Source: J084 sp964471405 (GTDB lineage: Bacteria > Pseudomonadota > Alphaproteobacteria > Sphingomonadales > Rhodothalassiaceae). Taken from it: a DNA stretch of 32,098 nt. A model generated the notes under the pieces. The model did no database searches, was not told the DNA's origin, and saw nothing but the letters and a program-made list of their open reading frames with translations. The stretch spans positions 1 to 32,098 of the forward strand of contig CAYYGH010000028.1 of NCBI GenBank assembly GCA_964471405.1, given 5' to 3'. A program made the translations under genes and the position numbers. This document shows positions 1 to 8,487 of this stretch, piece by piece (position 1 is the first letter of the stretch; every line of letters starts with the position of its first letter).

Positions 1-185
1 GCTTCATAGGCAATCCTGTGGCCCAAGAGCGTCATGCTGGCCTGCCTGCGCCAGACGCGCGGGGTGACCTCGGATGTGATAGTTGCCGCCTTGCCCTCCT
101 GCTCTGCAGCCGGCGCGGGCGATGTGCCCATCACGCCAGCCCCCACGACAAGCCCGACCGCCAGCATCATCCGGAATGTGCGCAT
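1..185 (-). CDS. Secreted protein, N-terminal fragment (possibly S10-type serine carboxypeptidase)
   Basis: The reading frame opens at an ATG at 183-185 and runs off the left edge, giving about 61 visible residues. They begin with a signal peptide: MRTFRMM, then a hydrophobic core LAVGLVVGAGVMG and a small-residue region ending TSPAPAAEQ. A GGGAGG-type ribosome binding site lies just upstream, which supports this start. The visible mature part ends QASMTLLGHRIAYEA, which loosely resembles the start of the catalytic domain of bacterial S10 serine carboxypeptidases, where a strand of the type h-G-x-x-h-x-Y-x-A precedes the nucleophile domain. That likeness is weak and based on few residues, so the function is a guess; the export signal is well supported. 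It lies 92 bp downstream of pccA on the same strand and may be co-transcribed. Confidence 0.5.
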   Translation of the reverse strand, partial: MRTFRMMLAVGLVVGAGVMGTSPAPAAEQEGKAATITSEVTPRVWRRQASMTLLGHRIAYE

Positions 186-277
186 CCTGCCATCCTCCCC
201 TTCAGCCGCTCTCTTGCCGGCAATCCATAGCGGCAACCGACCGCCGCAGCACCCCAACCCTCGTTGACCCCGACAAC

Positions 278-2281
278 TCAGGCGAATTCGAGGATCACCT
301 GATCGACGGCCAGGCTGTCGCCGGGCTTGACGTGGATGGTCTTGACGACGCCGTCCTGCTCGGCACGCAGGATGTTCTCCATCTTCATCGCCTCGACGGT
401 CACCAGGGGCTCGCCGGCCTTGACCTCCTCGCCTTCGGTGACGGCCACCGAAACCACCACGCCGGGCATCGGACAGCGCAGCTCCTTGGCGCTTGTCGAC
501 TCCTGCCGTTCCGGCATGAAGCGCATGAGCTCGGCGACATGCCTGTCAAGAACCAGGACTTCACGGCTCACCCCGCGCGTGGCGACCTGCCAGCCCATCA
601 CGGTGCGATCGACCTCCGCAGTCACCGGCTGACCATCAATGGTGGCCTCGAAGACGGGATTGCCCGGCGTCCAGCCGGTCTCGACCGCATGGCGGCGATC
701 CCCGATCGTAATCGTGGCCCCGCTCTCTGTGGGCACCAGCACGGCCTCGGTTTCAGCCTCGCCGGGGCCGACCAGCACCGCAAGCGGGCGCCCGGCCACG
801 GCCGGAGGCTCCATCACCTTGCCCGGAATCGAGCTCGCCCGCGAGCGCTCGACCGCCTCCACATACACCGCCGTCACGACAAGGATGCGCAGCTTGTCCT
901 CCGTCAGCGGGGCGCCATGGAAGCCGTCGGGATATTCCTCGGCAATGAAATTGGTCGACAGCCGCCCCTCCCGAAAGCGCGGATGCTCGACGACGGCCGA
1001 CAGAAAGGGAATGTTGTGCCGGATGCCGCGGATGGTGAAGGCATCCAGAGCATGCAGCATGCGGGCGATCGCCTGATCCCGGTTCTCGCCCCAGGTGACG
1101 AGCTTGGCGATCATGGGATCGTAGAACATGGTGATCTCGTCACCTTCGCGCACGCCGGAATCGACGCGGACATGACGCTCGCCATCCGGGGGCTCCCGAT
1201 AATGGGTGAGCCGGCCGATGGAAGGCAGGAAGTTGCGGAACGGATCCTCGGCATAGATCCGGCATTCGAGCGCCCATCCCTTGAAGGCCACATCGGCCTG
1301 CGTGAAATCCAACCGCTCGCCGGCCGCAATCCGGATCATCCATTCGACAAGATCAAGCCCCGTGACCATCTCGGTTACCGGATGCTCGACCTGAAGCCGG
1401 GTATTCATTTCGAGGAAGTAGAAGTTGCGATCCCGGTCGACGATGAATTCCACCGTCCCGGCCGAGTGGTAGCCGACCGCCCTGGCCAGAGCGATGGCCT
1501 GCGCGCCCATGGCCTCCCGCATCGCGGGCGTGACGAAGGGGGAAGGGGCCTCCTCGATCACCTTCTGATGCCGGCGCTGAATGGAGCACTCGCGCTCGCC
1601 GAGATGCAGGATCGTCCCATTCTTGTCGCCGAGCAGCTGGATTTCGATATGACGCGGTTCCTCGATGAATTTTTCGATGAAGACGCGCTCATCCCCGAAG
1701 CTTGATTTCGCCTCCGAGCGTGCACGGGCGAAGCCTTCCCGGCACTCGGCATCGTCATGGGCGATTCGCATGCCCTTGCCGCCACCGCCGGCAGAGGCCT
1801 TGATCATCACGGGATAGCCGATCTCCCGTGCAATCCGGACGGCCTCCTCGGCATCGGCAATCTCGCCGAGGAAGCCGGGCACGACATTCACACCGGCCTC
1901 CTGCGCAAGCCGTTTGGATTCGATCTTGTCTCCCATCGCCGCAATCGCGGATGCCGGCGGGCCGATGAATACGAGACCGGCCGCCTCCACGGCCTCCACG
2001 AAGGCCGGATTTTCGGCCAGAAACCCGAATCCCGGATGGATGGCCTCGGCACCCGTTTCCTTCGCCGCGGCGATGATGCGCTCGGCCCTCAGATAGCTTT
2101 CGGATGCCGGGGGCGGACCGATGCAGACCGCCTCATCGGCCATGTCGACATGGAGTGCGTCGCGATCGGCCTCGGAATAGACCGCAACCGTCGCAATCCC
2201 CATCTTCCGGCAGGTTCTGATGATGCGACAGGCGATCTCGCCGCGATTGGCAATCAGGATCTTCTGGAACGGCACCGTCAT
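278..2281 (-). CDS. pccA: Propionyl-CoA carboxylase alpha subunit (biotin carboxylase plus biotin carrier)
   Basis: 667 residues. This subunit carboxylates its own biotin with ATP and bicarbonate; a separate beta subunit (not in the window) transfers the carboxyl group to propionyl-CoA, giving methylmalonyl-CoA for propionate, odd-chain fatty acid and branched amino acid breakdown. The N-terminal biotin carboxylase domain begins ILIANRGEIACRI (residues 8-20), has the ATP-grasp glycine loop KASAGGGGKGM (161-171) and the active-site stretch EMNTRLQVEHPVTE (291-304). A middle linker domain precedes the C-terminal biotinyl domain, whose VEAMKMEN motif puts the biotinylated lysine at K633, 34 residues from the end, as usual. 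HQKVIEEAPSP and VVPGF fit PccA better than 3-methylcrotonyl or acetyl-CoA enzymes, but substrate is not proven by sequence. An AGGGAGG site 5 bases before the ATG supports the start. Confidence 0.85.
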   Translation of the reverse strand: MTVPFQKILIANRGEIACRIIRTCRKMGIATVAVYSEADRDALHVDMADEAVCIGPPPASESYLRAERIIAAAKETGAEAIHPGFGFLAENPAFVEAVEAAGLVFIGPPASAIAAMGDKIESKRLAQEAGVNVVPGFLGEIADAEEAVRIAREIGYPVMIKASAGGGGKGMRIAHDDAECREGFARARSEAKSSFGDERVFIEKFIEEPRHIEIQLLGDKNGTILHLGERECSIQRRHQKVIEEAPSPFVTPAMREAMGAQAIALARAVGYHSAGTVEFIVDRDRNFYFLEMNTRLQVEHPVTEMVTGLDLVEWMIRIAAGERLDFTQADVAFKGWALECRIYAEDPFRNFLPSIGRLTHYREPPDGERHVRVDSGVREGDEITMFYDPMIAKLVTWGENRDQAIARMLHALDAFTIRGIRHNIPFLSAVVEHPRFREGRLSTNFIAEEYPDGFHGAPLTEDKLRILVVTAVYVEAVERSRASSIPGKVMEPPAVAGRPLAVLVGPGEAETEAVLVPTESGATITIGDRRHAVETGWTPGNPVFEATIDGQPVTAEVDRTVMGWQVATRGVSREVLVLDRHVAELMRFMPERQESTSAKELRCPMPGVVVSVAVTEGEEVKAGEPLVTVEAMKMENILRAEQDGVVKTIHVKPGDSLAVDQVILEFA

Positions 2282-2434
2282 CGGACCTCCCTGCTCAGCG
2301 GGGGCGGATCAGCCCTCCTTGTGGGCGGCCGGCGGCAAACCTCACCGCCTCCGGACCGCTCTAGTTAGCGGCAGTGGACGATCCTGGCAATTCTCCTGCA
2401 AAACAGCAGGCGCGGGCTCAAGGAAAGGACGGCC

Positions 2435-3625
2435 ATGCATACCGCCTCCCGCCGCCTTCACGACCAGCGGCACTACGGGCTTGACTGGCTGCGGGCCGGC
2501 GCCTTCATCCTGCTCATCTTCTATCATGTCGGCATGGCCTTCGTGCCGTGGGACTGGCATGTGAAGGCCGATCACATCGTCTCCTGGGCCGTCTGGCCGA
2601 TGCGGGCGGTCAATCCTTGGCGGCTGCTGCTCCTGTTCGTGGTTTCCGGATTTGCGACCGCGCATCTTCTCGACAAGCGCGGTGCGGCGGGCCGGATGAT
2701 GAGGGAACGGCTCACCTTCCTGGGGCTGCCGCTATTGTTCGGCATGCTGGTGGTGGTGCCGCCCCAGAGCTGGGCGGAGGTCAGGGAGAAGGGCCTGTTT
2801 TCCGGCGACTTTCTTTCGTTCTATCTCGACCATTACCTTGCCTTCGACTGGCGCTTCGGCATCATCCTGCCCACTTGGAACCATCTGTGGTATCTGGCCT
2901 ATCTCCTCGCCTACATCGCGGTGGCGGCGGCGCTTGTCGGCGGTCTTCCACAGGCGCGGCGCTCAGCCTGGTGCCGGCGCTGGGCGGGCCTGCTCGGCGG
3001 CTGGCGGCTGCCGGCGACGGCCTTCGGGGCGCTTCTGACAGCGCGGCTGCTGCTTGGGCCGCTTTTTCCGGTCACCCATGCGCTCGTTGACGACTGGTAT
3101 GCCCATGCCCAGTTCGCCGGCGCCTTCACGCTCGGCTGGCTGATCGCCCGCGAGCGGCGCCTGCTGGAGGATGCCGCACGCATCGCAGGACTCCTGCTGC
3201 TGCTGGGGATCGCGGCCTTTGCGATGCGCCCCCTCGTCGAGGGATTGGCGGGCGGGCTGCCGCCCCTTTTGCGCGCAGGCCTCGACGCGCCGTTCTTTTG
3301 CGCCCAGCAGGCGGCGATCCCGATCGCGCTCATCGGGTTTGCGCACCGCTACTGGAATCGCGACAACGGGCTGCGCCGGTATCTGACGGCCGCCGTATTC
3401 TGCTGGTATGTCCTGCACCAGACGATCATCGTGCTCACGGTCCACGCCCTCAAGGGAACGGGATTGCCGGCGCTGCAGGAATTCATTCTGGTGACGGCGG
3501 CAACGGTGGCGGGCTGTCTGGCCGGCTACGAGCTGCTGCGCCGCGTGCCGGGGCTTCGGGTGCTCGTCGGAATCCGCCCGCCGGACGGGCGCGAACAAGC
3601 GCTCAGGCGGCAAGGCGCGGGTTGA
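2435..3625 (+). CDS. Membrane-bound acyltransferase, acyltransferase-3 family
   Basis: 396 residues with about ten hydrophobic segments, so an integral inner-membrane protein. The N-terminal segment GLDWLRAGAFILLIFYHVGM carries the R-X10-H arrangement (R20 and H31) that is the hallmark of acyltransferase-3 proteins, which O-acylate sugars, glucans, peptidoglycan or antibiotics. The later FVVSGF and WNHLWYLAY stretches also match that family and are closest in flavour to OpgC-like and uncharacterised bacterial members. The acceptor cannot be predicted. The start has an AGGAAAGGA site just upstream. It is divergent from pccA, with 153 bp between the starts, and convergent with ptsN: the last 23 bases of the two genes overlap, leaving no room for a separate terminator between them. 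Confidence 0.8.
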   Translation: MHTASRRLHDQRHYGLDWLRAGAFILLIFYHVGMAFVPWDWHVKADHIVSWAVWPMRAVNPWRLLLLFVVSGFATAHLLDKRGAAGRMMRERLTFLGLPLLFGMLVVVPPQSWAEVREKGLFSGDFLSFYLDHYLAFDWRFGIILPTWNHLWYLAYLLAYIAVAAALVGGLPQARRSAWCRRWAGLLGGWRLPATAFGALLTARLLLGPLFPVTHALVDDWYAHAQFAGAFTLGWLIARERRLLEDAARIAGLLLLLGIAAFAMRPLVEGLAGGLPPLLRAGLDAPFFCAQQAAIPIALIGFAHRYWNRDNGLRRYLTAAVFCWYVLHQTIIVLTVHALKGTGLPALQEFILVTAATVAGCLAGYELLRRVPGLRVLVGIRPPDGREQALRRQGAG

Positions 3626-4043
3626 GCAGGGCCGCGATCGCCTCCTCCCCGTCCGCCCCGCGAAGCTGCCGGCACAGCTCCTTGTTGCGCAAAAGCCGGG
3701 CTGCCTGGGCAAGAGCCCGCAGATGCTCGGCATTCGCCTGAGCCGGGGCAAGCAGCAGGATGAACAGATCGACCGGCTTGTCATCAATGGCGTCGAAGGG
3801 CACGGGCTCCACGGCACGGCCAAAGAAGGCATGAAGCCGGTCCAGCCCCGCAATGCGCGCATGCGGCAATGCCACGCCCTGGCCCACACCCGTTGTGCCG
3901 AGACGCTCCCGCTCCATCAGGGCATCAAGAATGACCCCGGCCTCGATACCGGTTTCTTGCGCGGCGGCGCGTGCCAGTTCCTCCAGCAGCTGGCGCTTGC
4001 TGCGGCCCCTGAGAGCCGGAAGGATCTTGTCGATCTTCATCAT
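3603..4043 (-). CDS. ptsN: PTS IIA-like nitrogen regulatory protein PtsN (EIIA-Ntr)
   Basis: 146 residues, close to the usual length of about 150 to 160. It is the terminal phosphoacceptor of the nitrogen PTS (EI-Ntr, NPr, EIIA-Ntr) and regulates potassium transport and stress responses by protein contact rather than by moving sugar. The phosphorylated histidine is in the segment VGQGVALPHARIAGL, at H61. Upstream EERLGTTGVG-like residues and the downstream VDLFILLLAPAQ strand fit the PTS_EIIA_2 fold. The start could be either of two adjacent ATG codons (4043 or 4040), with only a weak ribosome binding site. It is downstream of rpoN on the same strand, as in most Proteobacteria, but 221 bp away. 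Its 3' end overlaps the convergent acyltransferase gene. Confidence 0.9.
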   Translation of the reverse strand: MMKIDKILPALRGRSKRQLLEELARAAAQETGIEAGVILDALMERERLGTTGVGQGVALPHARIAGLDRLHAFFGRAVEPVPFDAIDDKPVDLFILLLAPAQANAEHLRALAQAARLLRNKELCRQLRGADGEEAIAALLNPRLAA

Positions 4044-4264
4044 CCAACCAATGCGATCGCAGGAAAAGGATTATCGATCTCCGGCCGTTTGGACCGGTCG
4101 CATCCGACTGTTCGTCTCTGGCCTGCCCCCCGTAACGGGGTCCTCCTGTCTTACGCCCCTTGCTTGCGGCCATTGACGCTCTCGCAAAGGGCGCCTGCTT
4201 CTATCGTGCAGATCGACGGAGGACAAGGGGCATTTCTCCGGGTATTGGCAAATTCCGGATAAGC
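4044..4264. other. rpoN-ptsN intergenic region lacking hpf
   Basis: This 221-bp stretch holds no convincing gene on either strand. In most alphaproteobacterial and enterobacterial clusters a ribosome hibernation factor gene (hpf) stands here. There is room for neither the gene nor a recognisable remnant. The only visible structure is an inverted repeat, CCCCGT-A-ACGGGG at 4128-4140. ptsN may have its own promoter in here, but no clear -35/-10 pair is seen. Confidence 0.6.
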
Positions 4265-5791
4265 CTATGTCATCGCGAATTTTTTCATTCGGCGCCGCTC
4301 CACCGATGAGGGAATGCCCATGGCCTCGCGATATTTCGCAACCGTCCGGCGCGCGACATCGATTCCTTCCTTCTTGAGCAGCTTGACGATCTGGTCATCG
4401 GACAGCACCCGTTTCGGATCCTCGTTGTCGATAAGAGCCTGGATGCGGGCCCGCACGCTGGCGGCCGAAAGGGTCGCCTCCCCCGAAGTCGTGGAGATGG
4501 CGGTGGTGAAGAAGGCCTTGAACGAGACGACACCACGCGGCGTGGCCATGAAGCGCTGGGAGGTGACACGCGAGACGGTGCTCTCGTGCATGCCGATTTC
4601 CTCGGCCACATCCTTGAGCGTCATGGGCCGCAAGCCGGCCACACCGATCCTGAAGAAGTTCTCCTGGCGACGCACGATGGCGGTGGCGACATTCAGAATC
4701 GTGCGGGCACGCTGATCAAGTGCCCGCAGCAGCCAGTTCGCATCGCTCCAGCACTGGGAAAGAAAGCGCTTTTCCTCGCGCGAGCGGGCATGGCTGCGCA
4801 CCTCGGCATAATAGCGACGATCGACGATCAGCCGCGGCAGGCTCGCTTCATTGAGCTCGACCGCATAGCCTCCCTTCGGCAGCGGACGCACGATCACATC
4901 AGGGACGACGGGCTCGGCCGTGGCGGTGCCGAATTGCAGGCCGGGCTGCGGATCGAGGGAGCGCAGTTCGCGAATCATCTCCCGCAGATCCTCGTCATCC
5001 ACCCCGCACAGCTTCTGCAGACGGGGAAAATCCCGGCGGGCAAGAAGATCAAGATGCGCCAGCAGGGTCTTCATTGCCGGATCAAGCCGGTCCCGTTCGG
5101 CCAGCTGCAGGGCCAGGCATTCGTCAAGCGAACGGGCGAACACGCCCGTCGGCTCCAGCGCCGTGAGCCTGCGGCGCAGCGCTTCCAGCTCTTCTTCCTC
5201 CACCCCCAGTTCTCCGGCCAGCGCCGCCAGATCGGCGGTCAGATAGCCGCGCTCATCCACGAGATCCACGAGCCGCTCGGCCAGAAAACGCTCGCGCGCA
5301 TCACGCACCACATGCGGCAGCTGGGCCAGAAGATGCGTGCGCAGATCCTCCGTGCGCTCGGCCAGATTCTCCAGCGCCGGCCCGTCTTCATCGAAAGGAT
5401 CGCGCCGCCTGCCGGCGGATGGCGTCTCCCAGGACGAGGAGGCGCGATCGCTTGGCGCATCATCGAAGACGGCGTCCTCGAAATCCGCATCCAGCGGCGC
5501 ATCGGCCCCTTCGATCATGCCGCTGCCATCCAGCCCCGCATCTGCGGCATAGACACCTGCTTCCTCCTCGTAGCCCGACAGCGGCCCTTCCGCCGTCGGC
5601 ACCTCTTCGGTGAATCCCACCTCGGTCGGCGGTGCTGCGATGTCGAGAAAGGGATTGATCTCCGCCTGCTGCTGCAGATAGCCGGCCAGCTCCAGATTGG
5701 GCATCTGGAGCAGCTTGATCGCCTGCTGCAGCTGGGGGGTGAGCACCAGCTGCTGACCGACTTTGAGCTGTAATCGCGGACCAACTGCCAT
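4265..5791 (-). CDS. rpoN: RNA polymerase sigma-54 factor RpoN
   Basis: 508 residues, a full-length sigma-54. It directs RNA polymerase to -24/-12 promoters that need an ATP-driven enhancer-binding activator, typically for nitrogen assimilation, motility or C4-dicarboxylate use. Region I is present at the N-terminus: LQLKVGQQLVLTPQLQQA, followed by IKLLQMPNLEL. An acidic region II spans roughly 50-130. The core-binding domain follows, then a helix-turn-helix around TLKDVAEEIGMHESTVSRV, and the diagnostic RpoN box ARRTVAKYRE at 480-489 near the C-terminus. It starts 11 bp after the lptB stop and is the last gene of the rnd-lptC-lptA-lptB-rpoN run, so it is probably read from that operon's promoter. 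The ribosome binding site is weak. Confidence 0.96.
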   Translation of the reverse strand: MAVGPRLQLKVGQQLVLTPQLQQAIKLLQMPNLELAGYLQQQAEINPFLDIAAPPTEVGFTEEVPTAEGPLSGYEEEAGVYAADAGLDGSGMIEGADAPLDADFEDAVFDDAPSDRASSSWETPSAGRRRDPFDEDGPALENLAERTEDLRTHLLAQLPHVVRDARERFLAERLVDLVDERGYLTADLAALAGELGVEEEELEALRRRLTALEPTGVFARSLDECLALQLAERDRLDPAMKTLLAHLDLLARRDFPRLQKLCGVDDEDLREMIRELRSLDPQPGLQFGTATAEPVVPDVIVRPLPKGGYAVELNEASLPRLIVDRRYYAEVRSHARSREEKRFLSQCWSDANWLLRALDQRARTILNVATAIVRRQENFFRIGVAGLRPMTLKDVAEEIGMHESTVSRVTSQRFMATPRGVVSFKAFFTTAISTTSGEATLSAASVRARIQALIDNEDPKRVLSDDQIVKLLKKEGIDVARRTVAKYREAMGIPSSVERRRMKKFAMT

Positions 5792-5802
5792 GAGACCACA
5801 GG

Positions 5803-6576
5803 TTAGATGCTAAAGGCTTCTCCAAGGTAAACGCGCCGCACTTCCGGATGCGAGAGCACCGCCGCCTTGTCGCCCTCCATCAGCACCCGTCCCTCATAGA
5901 TGATATAGGCCCGGTCGATCAGATCCAAAGTTTCGCGGACGTTATGATCGGTGATCAGCACGCCGACGCCCCGGTCCTTGAGATGCGCCACCAGATAGCG
6001 CAGGTCCGCAATGGCAATCGGGTCAATGCCGGCAAACGGCTCATCCAGCAGGAGAATTGCCGGATCGGAGGCAAGCGCACGCGCGATCTCGCAGCGGCGG
6101 CGCTCACCGCCGGAAAGCGCCAGTGCCGGTGTCTTGCGCAAGCGGGCAAGGCCGAACTCTTCCAGCAGGGCCTCCAGTTTCTCTTCGCGGCGCATCCGGT
6201 CCGGCTCATGCAATTCGAGGATGGCCCGGATATTGTCCTCCACATCAAGACCACGAAAGATCGAGGCCTCCTGCGGCAGATAGCCGATTCCCAGCCGTGC
6301 CCGGCGATACATCGGCAGACGCGTGACATCCACACCATTGAAGATGACATGGCCCGAATCGGGGGCGATCATGCCGACGAGGGTATAAAAGCTTGTCGTC
6401 TTGCCCGCCCCGTTCGGGCCGAGCAGTCCGACGACCTCTCCCCGCCGCACATGCAGACTGACGCCACGCAGAACCGGTCGCCCCCCATAGGCCTTGACGA
6501 TCTCCACCGCCGCCAGCCCCTCGGCGGGCACCACGGGCGTCGTCTCCCCCACCATTTCCTGCGCGCCGGCGGTCAT
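5803..6576 (-). CDS. lptB: LPS export ABC transporter ATP-binding protein LptB
   Basis: 257 residues. It is the cytoplasmic ATPase of the LptB2FG complex, which extracts lipopolysaccharide from the inner membrane and pushes it along the LptC-LptA bridge to the cell surface. All ABC motifs are visible: Walker A GPNGAGKTT (53-61), Q-loop YLPQEAS (99-105), signature LSGGE (154-158), Walker B ILLLDEP (174-180) and the switch histidine H211 in ITDHNV. It has about 18 extra N-terminal residues relative to the enterobacterial protein; a later internal start is possible but none is clearly better. Its ATG overlaps the lptA stop codon by four bases, a sign of translational coupling. lptF and lptG are not in the window. 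Confidence 0.96.
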   Translation of the reverse strand: MTAGAQEMVGETTPVVPAEGLAAVEIVKAYGGRPVLRGVSLHVRRGEVVGLLGPNGAGKTTSFYTLVGMIAPDSGHVIFNGVDVTRLPMYRRARLGIGYLPQEASIFRGLDVEDNIRAILELHEPDRMRREEKLEALLEEFGLARLRKTPALALSGGERRRCEIARALASDPAILLLDEPFAGIDPIAIADLRYLVAHLKDRGVGVLITDHNVRETLDLIDRAYIIYEGRVLMEGDKAAVLSHPEVRRVYLGEAFSI

Positions 6577-7202
6577 CCCCCTGATCCTTCCTTCTCGCGG
6601 GGCTCATCCTGCCCGTCCGGACGACCTGGCGAGGTTGCCTCCTTGTCCTTCGTGGCCGGGCGGAAGATGCCCTTGACGCGGCCGTCGCCCGCCCCTTCCG
6701 CGCTCAGCCGGATGAGACCGCTATCCAGATCGATCTCCATGCGACTGCCTTCGAGCAGATTGCCTTCCCGCTGAAGCCGCACCCGGCCTCCCATCAGAAT
6801 CATCCGATTGGTGACATCATAGATGCCCCAGTCCGCCGCAACGGTTTCACTGGGACTCGTCAAGCGCACATGGCCCTTGGCCTCCATGCGGGTGACCGTA
6901 GGCCGATCGGCCTTCGCGCCGGCCTCATAGCGGATCGCAATGCGGTCGGCCCTGAGTGTCAGGTCACCCTGGCGGATTTCGGCATCGCCTTCGAGCACGG
7001 CCACCTTTTCATCTTCAAGCAGCACCTGGGTTCTGGCCTTTGCCTCGATCGGCTGGGCCGAGTCATGGGACTTGAGGGCCGATATCACCTGCGCCGTCAC
7101 CGGCCATGTCAGGAAGAGGCCGGCAAGCAGCACCAGAACGCCGGCCGCGGCAATCGGACCACCGCCCGTTCCGGAAGAGGTTGTGAGCCGTCTGTGGATC
7201 AT
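6573..7202 (-). CDS. lptA: LPS export periplasmic protein LptA
   Basis: 209 residues, somewhat longer than the enterobacterial protein. A hydrophobic stretch AAAGVLVLLAGLFLTW ending in VTAQ is a signal peptide (cleavage near residue 38). The following OstA/LptA domain shows the expected beta-repeat pattern, with IEAKARTQVLLEDEKVAVLEG-like strands, EIRQGDLTLRADRI and MEAKGHVRLTSPSE. LptA polymerises between LptC in the inner membrane and LptD in the outer membrane to form the LPS-conducting bridge. The last 35 or so residues are charged and Gly/Pro-rich, an unstructured tail not needed for the fold. The gene sits between lptC (7 bp gap) and lptB (4 bp overlap). Identification rests on domain pattern plus this very strong gene order. 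Confidence 0.9.
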   Translation of the reverse strand: MIHRRLTTSSGTGGGPIAAAGVLVLLAGLFLTWPVTAQVISALKSHDSAQPIEAKARTQVLLEDEKVAVLEGDAEIRQGDLTLRADRIAIRYEAGAKADRPTVTRMEAKGHVRLTSPSETVAADWGIYDVTNRMILMGGRVRLQREGNLLEGSRMEIDLDSGLIRLSAEGAGDGRVKGIFRPATKDKEATSPGRPDGQDEPREKEGSGG

Positions 7203-7209
7203 GCCCGGT

Positions 7210-7857
7210 TCATCCCTTCGTTTTTTCCGGGGTAATCGTCAGCATCACCGGCCCTTCGAGAACGAGCCGCCGCGATTCGGCATCATAGACCGCCCCCCGG
7301 GCGGTAAAATGCCCGAGCGGCCCCGAGCCCTCGACCGGCCCCGCAAGAGACAGCCGCCGCTTCTTGATGGCCAGCGTTCCGTCAGCGGAATGGAAGACGT
7401 AGCCATCAGAGCTGCGTCCCTCCAGGCGTGTCAGCATCACGCGGTCACGCTCGGGAAAATAGCGTGCCTGTGGAGCCGTCAGCGACACCGTCCGTCCATC
7501 GGCCATCACCAGATTGAGGGAGAGATCCTCCAGCACGACGTCCGGGTCTTCGACCGTCGCCTGAAGCGCCCGCGCGGCGGAGATCATGAACGGGCGGCCC
7601 TTGTCATCCACACCGCGATAGCGCGGCGCCAGCACGACTATCGCCCCGTGATGCTTTTCCAGTTTGTCCCGGGCGACATGAATGGTCAGCGGCTGTTTGT
7701 GCAGAAGGGGCAGAAAAAGGACGAGCAGGCCCGTTATCAGCGCCATGACGGTGGCGATGATCCGCATCGCCGCCACCCAGCGATCATAAGGGCTGGTATA
7801 GACCGGCCAGTTGGCATTCTTTTCGGCGGCAGGCGGCATCGCTTTGCGTTGTCTCAT
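7210..7857 (-). CDS. lptC: LPS export ABC transporter periplasmic protein LptC
   Basis: 215 residues. After a basic, Pro/Ala-rich cytoplasmic segment there is a single membrane anchor, MRIIATVMALITGLLVLFL (about residues 32-50), and then a periplasmic beta-jellyroll with LptC-type strands such as DDKGRPFMISAARA, LSLNLVMADGRTVSLTA and GAVYDAESRRLVLEG. LptC sits in the inner membrane and receives LPS from LptBFG to pass to LptA. LptC is poorly conserved in sequence, so the call depends on its anchor, size, strand pattern and position directly before lptA. It starts 18 bp after the rnd stop. Confidence 0.88.
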   Translation of the reverse strand: MRQRKAMPPAAEKNANWPVYTSPYDRWVAAMRIIATVMALITGLLVLFLPLLHKQPLTIHVARDKLEKHHGAIVVLAPRYRGVDDKGRPFMISAARALQATVEDPDVVLEDLSLNLVMADGRTVSLTAPQARYFPERDRVMLTRLEGRSSDGYVFHSADGTLAIKKRRLSLAGPVEGSGPLGHFTARGAVYDAESRRLVLEGPVMLTITPEKTKG

Positions 7858-7875
7858 CCCGTTCGGCTTTTGCGC

Positions 7876-8487
7876 TCAGTGGGCGAAAATGTCCTCGTCT
7901 TCACCGGCGATCAGATCAAGCTCGGCGCGCCAGGGCAGAAAGCGGAAGGCGGCTTCGGCCAGCTCCAGCCGTCCCTCGCGGCGCAGCAGATCTTCCAGCT
8001 CGACCTTCAGACGATGCAGATAGAGAACATCCGCCGCCGCATAGGCAAGCTGCTGTTCGGAAAGGACGGGCGCTCCCCAGTCCGAGGACTGCTGCTCCTT
8101 CGACAGCTCGACCCCCAGCAGCTGGCGACAGAGATCCTTCAGGCCATGACGATCGGTATAGGTGCGGGTCAGCCTGGAGGCGATCTTGGTGCACCACACC
8201 GGTTGCGTGCGCACACCCAGCCAGCGCCGAAGCATGGCGATGTCAAACCGGCCATAGTGGAAGATCTTGAGAACGCCGGGATCTTCCAGAAGCGCCTTCA
8301 GATGCGGCGCATCATAGTCTCCCGGGGCAAAGCGCACGAGATGGGCATCCCCATCACCAGCTGACAGCTGAACAAGACAGAGCCGATCCCGATAAGGCTT
8401 CAGGCCCATCGTTTCGGTATCCACGGCGACCGCGGATCCCAGATCCAGATCTGCCGGAATGTCGCCTTCATGCAGATGGATTGTCAC
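7876..8487 (-). CDS. rnd: Ribonuclease D-like 3'-5' exonuclease, short form
   Basis: 203 residues from a GTG start at 8485-8487, preceded by AGGAAGG about 8 bases upstream. The frame stays open 84 codons further upstream, but that extension is low-complexity Pro/Arg/Ser sequence without family likeness, so the GTG is preferred. It is a DEDDy exonuclease: ExoI AVDTETMG (D and E), ExoII FHYGRFDIAML (D), ExoIII YAAADVLYL (Y and D). There is no HRDC domain, which E. coli RNase D carries; this roughly 200-residue form is the common alphaproteobacterial one, and it regularly precedes lptC there. It likely trims 3' ends of stable RNAs. It is the first gene of the lpt-rpoN run. Confidence 0.9.
   Translation of the reverse strand: MTIHLHEGDIPADLDLGSAVAVDTETMGLKPYRDRLCLVQLSAGDGDAHLVRFAPGDYDAPHLKALLEDPGVLKIFHYGRFDIAMLRRWLGVRTQPVWCTKIASRLTRTYTDRHGLKDLCRQLLGVELSKEQQSSDWGAPVLSEQQLAYAAADVLYLHRLKVELEDLLRREGRLELAEAAFRFLPWRAELDLIAGEDEDIFAH

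Noticed and set aside
83..1705. 540-codon plus-strand frame opposite pccA
   Set aside because: pccA on the other strand has all family motifs; this frame is its antisense shadow.
4044..4264. Degenerate hpf gene between rpoN and ptsN
   Set aside because: The interval is far shorter than an hpf gene and no frame shows family-like residues.
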